Positions 1-8,769 of a stretch of 64,000 nt of DNA are shown here, one piece after another (position 1 is the first letter of the stretch; each line of letters begins with the position of its first letter). This DNA comes from Bryobacterales bacterium (GTDB taxonomy: Bacteria > Acidobacteriota > Terriglobia > Bryobacterales > Bryobacteraceae). The notes under the pieces are model-generated. The model saw nothing but the letters and a program-made list of their open reading frames with translations, did no database searches and had not been told where the DNA came from. The translations under genes and the position numbers were made by a program. The stretch lies in assembly GCA_020852175.1 (NCBI GenBank), contig JADZBH010000024.1, forward strand, positions 1-64,000, given 5' to 3'.

Positions 1-82
1 GAACCCGAGCGCCGACTCAAGGGCCGGAATGACAGGGGCGGCCTCGGTCGCCCCGCTAAATTCAGACTCCCAGGTCGCTAAC

Positions 83-292
83 TTATTGCCGACGAAAAAC
101 GGTCTTGACAACCGGGACCACCTCAGAATACCCGCGCCGGCGCAAATAGGCATACAAGGGATACCAGTAGCGCTCGCACAGAGAAACCAAAGCAGAGCGG
201 GCTTCCTTCCTTTGGGGATCGCCCGCGGTGACAACCAATGTCCACCGGGTGGTCGGAAAATCAGACGGTCCTGCCAAGGTGTGCATCGTCAC
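83..292 (-). pseudogene. Truncated ECF-type sigma factor remnant
   Basis: This 69-residue reading frame begins like the acidobacterial/planctomycete ECF sigma factors: the FPTTRWTLV opening, then SLCERYWYPLYAYLRRRGYS, which is the start of region 2. In the family this is followed by about 150 further residues (the rest of region 2 and region 4). Here the reading ends within 15 unrelated residues at a stop. Only the N-terminal third survives, so it should not bind core polymerase and DNA normally. It lies 41 bp downstream of a Ser/Thr kinase gene on the same strand. Such sigma factors are often neighbours of these kinases, so it may once have been the kinase's partner. Confidence 0.6.
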
Positions 293-333
293 AATCAGGA
301 TAAGGAATCGAGATCCTAATGGTTACATCGCGA

Positions 334-3300
334 TCACTGCAGTTTCGCGTACTCCGATTTGGCGATTTTCAGAAGGGGAAGATCTGTATCCGCCTCTTTC
401 CAAAGGGCGAGAAAGGCTTCATAGGCAGCTTTCGACCTGATCTTATCCCCGGACAGAGCAAACGCCCTGCCAAGCTGCAGGAGAGCTAGTGCTCCAATGG
501 GATCCAGGGCAACAATACCACGGTGGTCGAGAATCTTCTGAAACTCGGTCACAGCTTCGTCGTACCTGCGCGAGGCCATGAGAGATTGGCCGCGCACGTA
601 TGCCGAGTGCAACCCGCCAAGAATGAAATACAGATAGCTAAGGCCATTCGCCGCGAGTTCATACGAACGCGTGATTTCCAGCCGGTCCACGCTGTCCGAG
701 AACTTGCCTCGCCCCTGCGCGCCCAACGCGCGCAGGACCGGCGCATAGGTAAACTTCACGAACGTATCGTCCGGGAATCGGGCTTCCAGGTCTCCGGCGA
801 GTGCCTCGGATCGGGCAGAACTTCCCGAAAGCGCCAAGGCCAGCCCAGCGGCGTATTCGACATCCCGGTCCGTGGAGAGATCGAGCGCGGCCATGACGGC
901 GGTCCGTGCCTCGGAGGCATTCCCGCACTGTGCCTCCCACACGGCGCGGGCGGCGATGAAAGTCGCGGCCGCTTCACGTTCTCCGACTTGGAGAGCCAAG
1001 TCCACGGCGCGCCTGGACGACCGCCGCGCAGCCCGCAAACGGCCGGAACGGGCAAGAGCGAGCGCCTCCGAGTGTGTGATCCAGTGACCACCCAAACGAT
1101 TTCCGCTTGCCGAAGCTGCAATCCGAACCATCTGCTCCCGGTCTCCCTTAAGCGCGGCAAGGTTGTATTGCAGAGTGGGCAGCGAAGGGATTTGAAACTT
1201 GCGCGCCGTGGCACGCTGAATTGTTTGTTCAGCCTCCGGGAAACGGTCCGTGTAAAATTGGGCCATCGCGAGATTGACATACGGGTATGGAATGTCGGGA
1301 TCCGCCGCGATTCCGTCCAGCGCGGCTTCGATGGTCCTTTCGAAGCGGCCCGTCCCTTGCGTGGATATTCCGCCGAGCAGATCCTGGGCGTTGGAGAGCA
1401 TGGCTCCTCGTCTGGGATAGGTCTGACTCCACAATTCGAGCGTTTCATACGCCTTTTCCAAATTGCCCGTCACTTGCCTGTCATGGATGAAGTCGATGTA
1501 AAATCTCTCCCGGTCGCTGACACGGTCGCGCAAGAGCCACGCCTTGGTTGCGTACTCGACGGATAGCGCCGAATGGATTCCGCCGTAGCTAAACCCCAAC
1601 TTCGCGTAAGCCATCGCAAAGTTGGGATCGATCTCGATCGCACGGAGTAGAAGGGGAATAGACCGCTCCCGGTTCCCGAGGGACAGGCTCAACTTTTCCG
1701 CGGCGCTGTACACTTTGAAGGCTTCCAGCGACGGCGTCGTGGCCTCGGAGAGCGGCATGGAGTGCTTTTCCACCGTAGCCAGCGACTCGCCCGCTCTGGT
1801 TCGGAATTTTCGCGACATCCCGCTAAGGGTGTTCAAGACTTCCTCTCTCCGCGCGGCTACCGCCTGCTGTTGGTCTAAAATATTCCCCGTGTTGCAGTCC
1901 TTCGCGCGAAGTCCCAGGACGTATTGGCTGCCTACGCGCGCGATCGAGCCATCCAGGACAGCCGCGCTCGCGGTTCGTTCGCAAACCTGCTGGGCGAGTT
2001 CAGGCGTCAGCCTGGCATCTTTGGGCTGTCCCATCAGAGCCAGCGTGTGCTGGACCGTTCTGTCCGAAATCAGGGCAAGGTACGGTGACTGCTGAAGTTC
2101 CACGGACAACCCCTGGCGCAGCGTGTCCTCGAACATCGGATCGCCGGTCTTGTTCTCGAACTCGGCAAGAACGATGGTGTCCTTCCCGGCAAGCCTGGGT
2201 CTCGCCGCGGAATCGCGCCCAACCGACCAAACCGTCACGCCGCCCAACAGGAGGAAGGCCGCTGTCGCGGCGGTTTCCAGCGCGGCCATCCGGCGCCTGC
2301 GGAGAAACTTGCGCGTGCGGTAAATCCAGTTGGGAGGAGAGGCGAGCACGGGCCGGTCTTCCAGATGCCTCTGGATATCGGCCGCCAGATCGGACACCGA
2401 AGCATAGCGCCGCTCGCGCGCCTTCTCCAGCGCCTTCATCGTGATCGCATTCAGATCGCCATCCACAAGGCGGCGAAGCGTGCCTGGGTCGGTCTGGCGG
2501 CGCGCGGCGATGTCGCTCGCCCCCGCTCCCATCGACGTGAGCTTACGCGGTAGCGGCGGCGCTTCCTCCTCGCGGATGATCCGTAGCATTTCGGCCAAAC
2601 CGGCGTTGCGCAGCGCGGCCGGTTCGATGGGTACAACCCCGATCATCAACTCGTACGGCACCACGCCCAGCGAATACACATCCGAGAGTTCGTCGATGGC
2701 TCCCGTCATCGTGTCAGCCTGTTCAGGGCTTGCATACTCCGGCGTTCCCACGATCTGGCCGAACTCCGTCAGCAGCGTGTTCTCCACGGCCCACTTATCG
2801 GTGGCCTTGGCGATACCGAAGTCGATTACCTTCGGGACTGGCGTACCGTCCTGCTCGGTCACAAGCACGTTGGACGGCTTCAGGTCGCGGTGAATCACTC
2901 CCTTGCGGTGCGCATGCTGAACGGCATGGCAGACCGCTTGGAATACCCTGAGCCGGTCTTTGACGGAAAGCTTCCTGTCATCGCAAGATTGCGTGATCGG
3001 TGTGCCCTCGATGTACTCCATGACGAAGTACGGGCGCCCGCTGCCGGCCGTGCCGGCGTCGAAGATCTGGGCGATGTTCGGATGATCCATCACGGCCAGC
3101 GCCTGGCGCTCGTTGTTGAAACGAGCGAGCACCTGCGCAGTATCCATGCCGAGCTTCACGACCTTCAACGCTACATGCCTGCGAATCGGTTCGCGCTGCT
3201 CGGCCAGGTACACGGTGCCCATGCCGCCTTCGCCAAGCGCGCGAACGATCCGGTACCGGCCAAAGTCGTCATGGCCCGCTGCCGCGGCAGCATCGATGAG

Positions 3301-3432
3301 TTGGGTTTCGGATTCTTCCGCACCGGCCAAACTATCGAAAGCGCCGAGAATCAGACACTTCGGGCAGAGTCCGGCGGGATCGCCGGAACCCAATTCCGAG
3401 CCGCACTGAGGGCAGTTTGGCATCTGTACCAA
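334..3432 (-). CDS. Transmembrane Ser/Thr protein kinase with TPR sensor region
   Basis: 1032 residues. An N-terminal zinc ribbon (CPQC...CPKC, about residues 7-25) precedes a Hanks-type kinase domain (about 58-345) with glycine loop GEGGMGTVYL, catalytic HRDLKPSN, DFG and the PEYASPEQ activation segment, all intact. A single membrane segment near 383-405 places the kinase in the cytoplasm and the rest outside. The outer part starts with a TolB/FlgO-like segment (about 415-560, VLAEFENKTGDP) and continues with TPR-like helical repeats to the end. This is a very common acidobacterial receptor-kinase layout; the signal and substrates are unknown. The start could be Met1 or Met4. A truncated ECF sigma factor lies just downstream. 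Confidence 0.9.
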   Translation of the reverse strand: MVQMPNCPQCGSELGSGDPAGLCPKCLILGAFDSLAGAEESETQLIDAAAAAGHDDFGRYRIVRALGEGGMGTVYLAEQREPIRRHVALKVVKLGMDTAQVLARFNNERQALAVMDHPNIAQIFDAGTAGSGRPYFVMEYIEGTPITQSCDDRKLSVKDRLRVFQAVCHAVQHAHRKGVIHRDLKPSNVLVTEQDGTPVPKVIDFGIAKATDKWAVENTLLTEFGQIVGTPEYASPEQADTMTGAIDELSDVYSLGVVPYELMIGVVPIEPAALRNAGLAEMLRIIREEEAPPLPRKLTSMGAGASDIAARRQTDPGTLRRLVDGDLNAITMKALEKARERRYASVSDLAADIQRHLEDRPVLASPPNWIYRTRKFLRRRRMAALETAATAAFLLLGGVTVWSVGRDSAARPRLAGKDTIVLAEFENKTGDPMFEDTLRQGLSVELQQSPYLALISDRTVQHTLALMGQPKDARLTPELAQQVCERTASAAVLDGSIARVGSQYVLGLRAKDCNTGNILDQQQAVAARREEVLNTLSGMSRKFRTRAGESLATVEKHSMPLSEATTPSLEAFKVYSAAEKLSLSLGNRERSIPLLLRAIEIDPNFAMAYAKLGFSYGGIHSALSVEYATKAWLLRDRVSDRERFYIDFIHDRQVTGNLEKAYETLELWSQTYPRRGAMLSNAQDLLGGISTQGTGRFERTIEAALDGIAADPDIPYPYVNLAMAQFYTDRFPEAEQTIQRATARKFQIPSLPTLQYNLAALKGDREQMVRIAASASGNRLGGHWITHSEALALARSGRLRAARRSSRRAVDLALQVGEREAAATFIAARAVWEAQCGNASEARTAVMAALDLSTDRDVEYAAGLALALSGSSARSEALAGDLEARFPDDTFVKFTYAPVLRALGAQGRGKFSDSVDRLEITRSYELAANGLSYLYFILGGLHSAYVRGQSLMASRRYDEAVTEFQKILDHRGIVALDPIGALALLQLGRAFALSGDKIRSKAAYEAFLALWKEADTDLPLLKIAKSEYAKLQ

Positions 3433-3509
3433 AATCTCAGGAATAATTTTAGCCTTTCGCTCCCGGCGCTGTAACCTTCACACCTGCACGGCCTTATTCG
3501 TGGCAGGTA

Positions 3510-3523
3510 AGCCCAATTGGGCT
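3510..3523. promoter_or_regulatory. 14-bp perfect palindrome between divergent genes
   Basis: AGCCCAATTGGGCT reads identically on both strands. It lies between the divergent kinase (start 3432) and secreted-protein (start 3559) genes, about 36 bp before the latter's start codon, where an operator for a dimeric regulator would be expected. No regulator can be named. Confidence 0.35.
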
Positions 3524-3558
3524 GGCTAATTGATAGATCCACTAAAGGGGGACTCGTT

Positions 3559-4599
3559 ATGAACCTTCAAATACCGCGGAGAGGGAAAACAGCTCTGGCT
3601 ACGGCGCTCTACGCCGCTGCGTTCTGCAGTCCAGGTTTGGCCCAAGTCGCGGCGTCTTCGATTCTGCAAATCGACCTGGCAGATCACGTCTTGTACTTTC
3701 AAGACGCCTTCGACCTTTCCAAGTTTGCAACTGAGCCCAACGCTACACCGGCAGGCACCGTGTTAGGCCCCATTCGAAATTTCCCGCGTACCACAGGCAT
3801 CGCCGACATCGTGGCGATCAATGGCCACCGGGTGACGGGGAGTTATTCCAGCGCCAATGTGACGGGACTTTTCTTGAGAACGGCCCCCACCCCTGGCCAG
3901 GCGATCGCCGATACCGTGAGGAACGCAGTGGGGATGGTCGCCTTCGAAATCCTGAAAAGCGACGGTACCCCGATAGGGACCATCGTGGCCAACGGATTCG
4001 CCGGAGGCGCGGCTCCGCCGGGAGCTCCCGCGGCGGCAACGGGCAATAACTACGTCATTACTGGCGGTACAGGAGCGTTCCTCGGCGTTCGGGGGCAGAT
4101 GTCGGTGGCGCCCGCGCAACCGGGAGTGGCGATTCAACGGAATGCCTCGATGACGGAGGACCCGGCGAACCGCCGCCGCCATGGAGGCGGAAAATGGCGC
4201 TACGTAGCCCATTTGATCCCGATGTCGTCACCACAGATTTTGACCACTGCCAGCGGGCCGGTTGTCTTCCATTCGGATTTCTCACCCGTTACGGCAGCCA
4301 GGCCTGCCAGGTCCGGCGAGGTCCTGATCATGCAGGCTTCTGGTCTTGGCCCCACGGTTCCAGGCGTGGATCCTGGCCAGCCATTTCCCGCCGACTCGAT
4401 TCTACAGGTTAATTCTCCATTGGCTGTGTCGGTGAATGGCCAGGAAGCGGAAGTGGTCAACGGGGTAGGCTGGCCCGGTCTGGTGGATACCTATCGCGTG
4501 GATTTTCGGGTTCCCGCGGGCATGGCGGCTGGAACGGCCTCCGTGCAGTTGAGCGCGGCCTGGATCGCTGGAACCGCGGTGCGGATCGCCGTTCAGTAA
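3559..4599 (+). CDS. Secreted protein with Solibacter-type C-terminal domain (TIGR03437-like)
   Basis: 346 residues from the ATG at 3559, preceded by a good ribosome site (AAGGGGGA, 3544-3551); an upstream in-frame start at 3517 has none. Residues 1-29 form a Sec signal peptide ending near GLAQ. The middle (about 30-230) is a beta-rich region that I do not recognise. The last 100 residues (VTAARPARSGEVLIMQASGLGPT onward in segments, PGQPFPAD, VNGQEAEV, DTYRVDFRVP) match the C-terminal domain described from Solibacter, TIGR03437. Function is unknown; the domain occurs on many exported acidobacterial proteins. It is transcribed divergently from the kinase and ends before a strong hairpin shared with the convergent gene. 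Confidence 0.75.
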   Translation: MNLQIPRRGKTALATALYAAAFCSPGLAQVAASSILQIDLADHVLYFQDAFDLSKFATEPNATPAGTVLGPIRNFPRTTGIADIVAINGHRVTGSYSSANVTGLFLRTAPTPGQAIADTVRNAVGMVAFEILKSDGTPIGTIVANGFAGGAAPPGAPAAATGNNYVITGGTGAFLGVRGQMSVAPAQPGVAIQRNASMTEDPANRRRHGGGKWRYVAHLIPMSSPQILTTASGPVVFHSDFSPVTAARPARSGEVLIMQASGLGPTVPGVDPGQPFPADSILQVNSPLAVSVNGQEAEVVNGVGWPGLVDTYRVDFRVPAGMAAGTASVQLSAAWIAGTAVRIAVQ

Positions 4600-4761
4600 A
4601 CGCTGGCTGTACGGGTTGCCCCGAACCGGCGCCTCGCGCATCATCCACGGCCCTTCGACGCCGTTTAACGGTGAGGGACATCCGCCCCCTCTCAGCGTAG
4701 CTACCTCAGGGGACCAAAATCACTCTGTCCCGGTAGTGTTGTCCTTATTTCAGTAGCACAT

Positions 4762-4784
4762 CGGCCACCCCTCCCGGGTGGCCG
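4762..4784. terminator. Strong bidirectional hairpin terminator
   Basis: A perfect 9-bp GC-rich stem (CGGCCACCC / GGGTGGCCG) with a 5-nt loop, followed by a T-rich run on the plus strand. It sits between the convergent genes ending at 4599 and 4846 and can end transcription from both sides. The rest of 4600-4845 shows nothing else. Confidence 0.7.
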
Positions 4785-4845
4785 TTCTGCTTGCTTTACG
4801 CCTTCTCCACGGTGTGCCAGAATCTCTGCCAGACGGCGCGCCACC

Positions 4846-5841
4846 CTACGGATTGAATGCCACCTCGACCGTCCTGCCCGCGTCGTGCAGGGTCAGGCGG
4901 AACGCCCGAGGGGACTTTGCGGTGTCCGAGGGGAAGAGGAAGCGGGCCGTCATGGATGTTCCCGGGTTGAGGTCGCCGTACCAGGAACGGTCGGTGGCCA
5001 GGTCGATGATATCGGGATACGCTTTGGTGACGCTGCCGTCAGCGGCCAGCAGTTCCGCGGTCACGTACTGCCAGCCCCATCGGGCGGGCAGCAGAAGGCG
5101 ATTGGTGACGGTGAGGTTGACGACGTACCGCCGGCCGGTCGCGGGCCGGCGCGCGCCTGCGACGATCTCGGGTTCACTCACCCCGTCCATCCGTATTTCC
5201 AGCGGGCCCAGGTCAAACGTTGCACCCCGGGCGGCTTGGACCGAATCTATTACGCCGATTCCATCCGGTGTAGCGAAGGTGGAACGGATCCGTCCGACCG
5301 AGGGAGCGAGGTCATACCAGGCGACCTTTCGCGGCGTTTCGTACATCAGGCCGAAACGGAAGTCCGTGAGGTCCGCGGGAATCCTCCATACGGCGGCGAA
5401 CTTCGCGGAATCTCCGGACTTAAGCTGCTTGCTGATGTACCCCAGCGTGGACGGATCGAAGGTTCCGGCGAACTTGAATTTGCCGGGCCCCTTATACGCT
5501 TGCCACAAGCGCAGCCCAATTGACTCCGTACTCGTCAGGCGGGCCGTGGACGTCTTCTCATGGTTTCGGATGGATCCTCGCAAGACGAGGAGTTTCTCTC
5601 CGGCTCGCGCAAAGACGTTCTCCTGGCGGTTGGGAAACACCAACGCCAATTCCGCCGAGTCGAGCGTCACTTCACGTTCACTCGCGAGTTCCATTTTTTC
5701 GTTACTGCCAATCACTCTCGATTCCGCGCCGATCACGTACGGAACTCCCAATTGCGCCGTGGCTTTGAATGGCCTTGGGCCAGCGGGAGTTTGTGCACTG
5801 GCAAGCGCCGCAAGAAAGCAAAGGACCAGACCGTCGCGCAT
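4846..5841 (-). CDS. Secreted protein with two similar beta-domains, function unknown
   Basis: 331 residues with a short signal peptide (LCFLAALASAQ). The rest appears to be two successive beta-rich modules, each with a 'LGPLEI/ELAL... V...G....V.L.V.N' style and a late LPFPSDT-like edge, resembling extracellular DUF4352-type domains, but the similarity is too weak for a firm assignment. It reads as a stand-alone gene convergent with its neighbour. Its upstream region (5842 onward) has no clear promoter that I can point to. I do not recognise a catalytic motif. Confidence 0.65.
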   Translation of the reverse strand: MRDGLVLCFLAALASAQTPAGPRPFKATAQLGVPYVIGAESRVIGSNEKMELASEREVTLDSAELALVFPNRQENVFARAGEKLLVLRGSIRNHEKTSTARLTSTESIGLRLWQAYKGPGKFKFAGTFDPSTLGYISKQLKSGDSAKFAAVWRIPADLTDFRFGLMYETPRKVAWYDLAPSVGRIRSTFATPDGIGVIDSVQAARGATFDLGPLEIRMDGVSEPEIVAGARRPATGRRYVVNLTVTNRLLLPARWGWQYVTAELLAADGSVTKAYPDIIDLATDRSWYGDLNPGTSMTARFLFPSDTAKSPRAFRLTLHDAGRTVEVAFNP

Positions 5842-5948
5842 GATTCACCTCGTCAGGGTTTAACGTACGACGGCCATCATCGCACGGAACGATGCGGGGC
5901 CCACGATGGAAAATGCACGGTTGTCAGGCCTGAAAAGTGCTAAGAGTG

Positions 5949-6058
5949 AAGGAGGTGGCTCAATTCCGCCGCCGCCGTTCCGCGGGTGCGGGATGCCGGT
6001 ACGAAGAGGCGCCACCCGGAGAAATCCCACGCAGGTTCAAGTCCTGCCCTCAGCACCA
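5949..6058 (+). pseudogene. Degenerate tRNA-Leu-like sequence
   Basis: The 3' half is an excellent tRNA: a perfect 5-bp T stem (GCAGG/CCTGC) around TTCAAGT, then CCTCAGC, discriminator A and encoded CCA, as in bacterial tRNA-Leu. The 5' half keeps only GAGGTGGC and AATT of the usual Leu acceptor/D arm. The first three acceptor bases do not pair with the 3' end, and no proper anticodon arm forms in the over-long middle (about 20 nt too many). I read it as a decayed tRNA rather than a working one. The surrounding 426-bp gene-free stretch (5842-6267) holds nothing else that I can support. Confidence 0.45.
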
Positions 6059-6267
6059 GTTTTTCAGTACCACGGCGGTCCACTTCCTCGTGGGGGCCGT
6101 TCCCGCATGTGCTGTCATTCCCTGCCGGACGCCCCAAGTCCTGGTACTCCGGTTCCAATTGGATAGGGAACAACCCCTGGTACCGGCTCGGGTTTCCTCT
6201 ACGTGTCTAAGTGCTTGCCCTGAAACGAACAGGGTACCTTCATCACAAGCGAAAATGAGACGATGGG

Positions 6268-8769
6268 GTGATTGCTCGAATTCCGCGGGGAATGTCTACT
6301 AGGACTATGCCTGCGGGGAACACGTCCGTCACACACAACGCGCACCTGCATGATCCCAGCCACGTCCTCACCTCGGCGCGTCTGCAACTCATCCTCCCCG
6401 TACTGTCGTTCGTCTACCTGGCAATCTGCCTGCAACAGATCATCGACTCGGCCACGGCTCAGCCCGACCGGCTCGCTCTGCTCACCGCCGCCATCAGCTT
6501 CCTGTGCTGGATCTTCCTTCGCCGCCGCCTGATCGACTCCTGCTCCGGGAACCAGATCGGCCTTGTCGTCGGCTTCCTCATCCTTTCCCAAAGCCTGTCG
6601 CGCTACTATTTCGTCGCCGACTCCTCGCAACTCACCGTGCTGTCCCTGCTCCTGCTGGGCAGTTCCTGGGTGCTTTCGACATTTGGAGGCTGGCTGAGCG
6701 TGGTCGCCATCCCCGCCGTGGGCGGTTGGGTGGCCGTCGCCTGCCTCAGCGAATCCGCACGCACGCAGTTCCACGGTTCTGTATTTCTAGGCGGCACCGC
6801 AGTCATGTCCGCCGCCGCGCTCTACCTTCGACTTTGGCAGCATCGCCGCGCCGGACGGATGCAACTCACCCCGCCGCAGTCGGAGGCGGAAGCCGCGCGC
6901 CACCGGCTTACGCACGCCATCGAGGGCAGCCAGGACGGTTTCTGGTACTGGGACCTCGACGCGAACACCTTCCACTGCTCACCCTCCTGGGCCATGATGC
7001 TCGGCTACACTCCGGGGGAACTGACCACGCACCCCGACGAGTGGCTCGACCGTGTCCATCCGGGATATCTGGCCGAGATGCAGAACCGGATCTCGCAGCA
7101 TCTGCTGGGCCATAGCGGCTGCTTCGGCAGCGAGCACCGTCTCCGTTGCAAGGACAACACCTACCTGTGGGTTTCGGCCCGCGCCACGGCCATCCGGGAT
7201 GCCTCCGGAAAGCCCACGGCACTGGCCGGTTCCCACCGCGACATCGGTTCATTGATCGAGGTGGAGAGCCGCGAAATCAACGACGCCTTCTCCGACCGTC
7301 TCACCAAGCTGCCCAACCGCGACCTACTGACCGCCCGGCTGGACCGCCTCATGGCGCAGAAGCGTCAGCAGGGCCAGGCCGCGCCCCTGTTCGCGCTCAT
7401 GTTCCTGGACCTGGACCGCTTCAAGCTGATCAACGACAGCATGGGCCATCTGGTGGGAGACCAGCTTCTGATCGCCGTCGCCGGGCGGCTGCGCAACTGC
7501 GCACGGCCGGGCGACATCGTGGCCCGCTTCGGCGGCGACGAGTTCGTCATTCTGTTGGAGCGTTTGCGCGATAAAGACGAGGCCGTCCGGGCCGGCTCCC
7601 GCATCCTGAACGCCCTGTCGACGCCATTTGAGATCAATGGCTCCGAGGTGGCGAGCGGCGGCAGCGTCGGGCTCGTGCTCAGCGACGAACCGGCCACGGA
7701 GGCGCAGGATCTGCTCCGCTACGCCGACATGGCCATGTACCACGCCAAGAGCCAGCGCAAAGGCCAGTTGCAAATCTACAACCAGAGCATGCAGGATGCC
7801 GTCACGCGCGCCCACGATTTGCAGAACGAACTCGCCCGCGCGCTCGACCGGCGGCAGCTTCTGCTTCACTTCCAGCCCTTCGTCGCCATCAACTCCGGCG
7901 AGATCCGCGGACTGGAAGCCCTGCTGCGCTGGCAGCGGAGACCCGATGAGATCATCCCGGCTGGAGACTTCGTACCGCTGGCCGAGGAGATGGGCATTCT
8001 CGACGAAATAGGCGACTGGGTGCTCCGCACCGCATGCCGTCAGAATGTCGAGTGGCAGAAGAGCGGGTTGCCTCCGGTGCGCGTGGCCGTGAATCTTTCC
8101 CCGCTGCAACTGCAGCAGCGCGACTTCTCGCGCCGTGTGGTCTCCATTCTGAAGGAAACCGGCCTCGATCCGCGCTGGCTCGAACTGGAGCTGACCGAAA
8201 CGGCGTTGATGAACAACCTCGACATCGCCCCGGCCACGCTCGCCGAGCTTGTGGCGCAAGGCATTCGCGTTTCCATCGACGATTTCGGCACCGGCTATTC
8301 GTCGCTCAACTACCTGCGCCAGTTCAGCTTCCAAACGCTCAAGATGGACCGCAGTTTCGTCGCCGAGATCACCAGCGACACCAAGGCCGCGGCAATCGCC
8401 AAGGGGCTCATCTCACTGGCGCACGATCTGGACCTCTCGGTGATCGCGGAAGGCGTCGAACGGAGCGACCAGAGGATCTTTCTCGCGGCGCAACGTTGCG
8501 ATCAGGTGCAGGGCTACCTCGCCAGCCGGCCGCTGCCCGCACTGACCGTGCCGGGACTGCTCAAACTCGGGCACGTGCCCTCGGGCCTCGGCCAATATGG
8601 CTGGAACGATACGGCCGAGCCCACCGTTTCAGGACAGTTTCTCAGCTTGGAGCGCGCGCTGGATTCAGCCGCGGAGGGATCGCGCAAGCCGAGCCCGCAG
8701 GCGTTGATTCAACTGGCGTCCCCGCAACGGCCGAGAATGCAGTCCGCCGCGACTCCGCTACCGCGTTAG
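6268..8769 (+). CDS. Membrane PAS-GGDEF-EAL cyclic-di-GMP enzyme
   Basis: 833 residues if the GTG at 6268 is used; ATGs at 6292 and 6307 are alternatives and no site has a convincing ribosome signal. About five hydrophobic segments (residues 35-200) form a membrane sensor region, then a PAS domain (about 215-335), a GGDEF domain with intact RFGGDEF near residue 420, and an EAL domain with EALLRW near 549, the DDFGTGYSS loop and a late QGYLASRPLP. Both cyclase (two GTP to c-di-GMP) and phosphodiesterase motifs look complete, so the enzyme could make or break c-di-GMP depending on the sensed signal. Its stop overlaps the convergent next gene by 4 bp. Confidence 0.9.
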   Translation: MIARIPRGMSTRTMPAGNTSVTHNAHLHDPSHVLTSARLQLILPVLSFVYLAICLQQIIDSATAQPDRLALLTAAISFLCWIFLRRRLIDSCSGNQIGLVVGFLILSQSLSRYYFVADSSQLTVLSLLLLGSSWVLSTFGGWLSVVAIPAVGGWVAVACLSESARTQFHGSVFLGGTAVMSAAALYLRLWQHRRAGRMQLTPPQSEAEAARHRLTHAIEGSQDGFWYWDLDANTFHCSPSWAMMLGYTPGELTTHPDEWLDRVHPGYLAEMQNRISQHLLGHSGCFGSEHRLRCKDNTYLWVSARATAIRDASGKPTALAGSHRDIGSLIEVESREINDAFSDRLTKLPNRDLLTARLDRLMAQKRQQGQAAPLFALMFLDLDRFKLINDSMGHLVGDQLLIAVAGRLRNCARPGDIVARFGGDEFVILLERLRDKDEAVRAGSRILNALSTPFEINGSEVASGGSVGLVLSDEPATEAQDLLRYADMAMYHAKSQRKGQLQIYNQSMQDAVTRAHDLQNELARALDRRQLLLHFQPFVAINSGEIRGLEALLRWQRRPDEIIPAGDFVPLAEEMGILDEIGDWVLRTACRQNVEWQKSGLPPVRVAVNLSPLQLQQRDFSRRVVSILKETGLDPRWLELELTETALMNNLDIAPATLAELVAQGIRVSIDDFGTGYSSLNYLRQFSFQTLKMDRSFVAEITSDTKAAAIAKGLISLAHDLDLSVIAEGVERSDQRIFLAAQRCDQVQGYLASRPLPALTVPGLLKLGHVPSGLGQYGWNDTAEPTVSGQFLSLERALDSAAEGSRKPSPQALIQLASPQRPRMQSAATPLPR

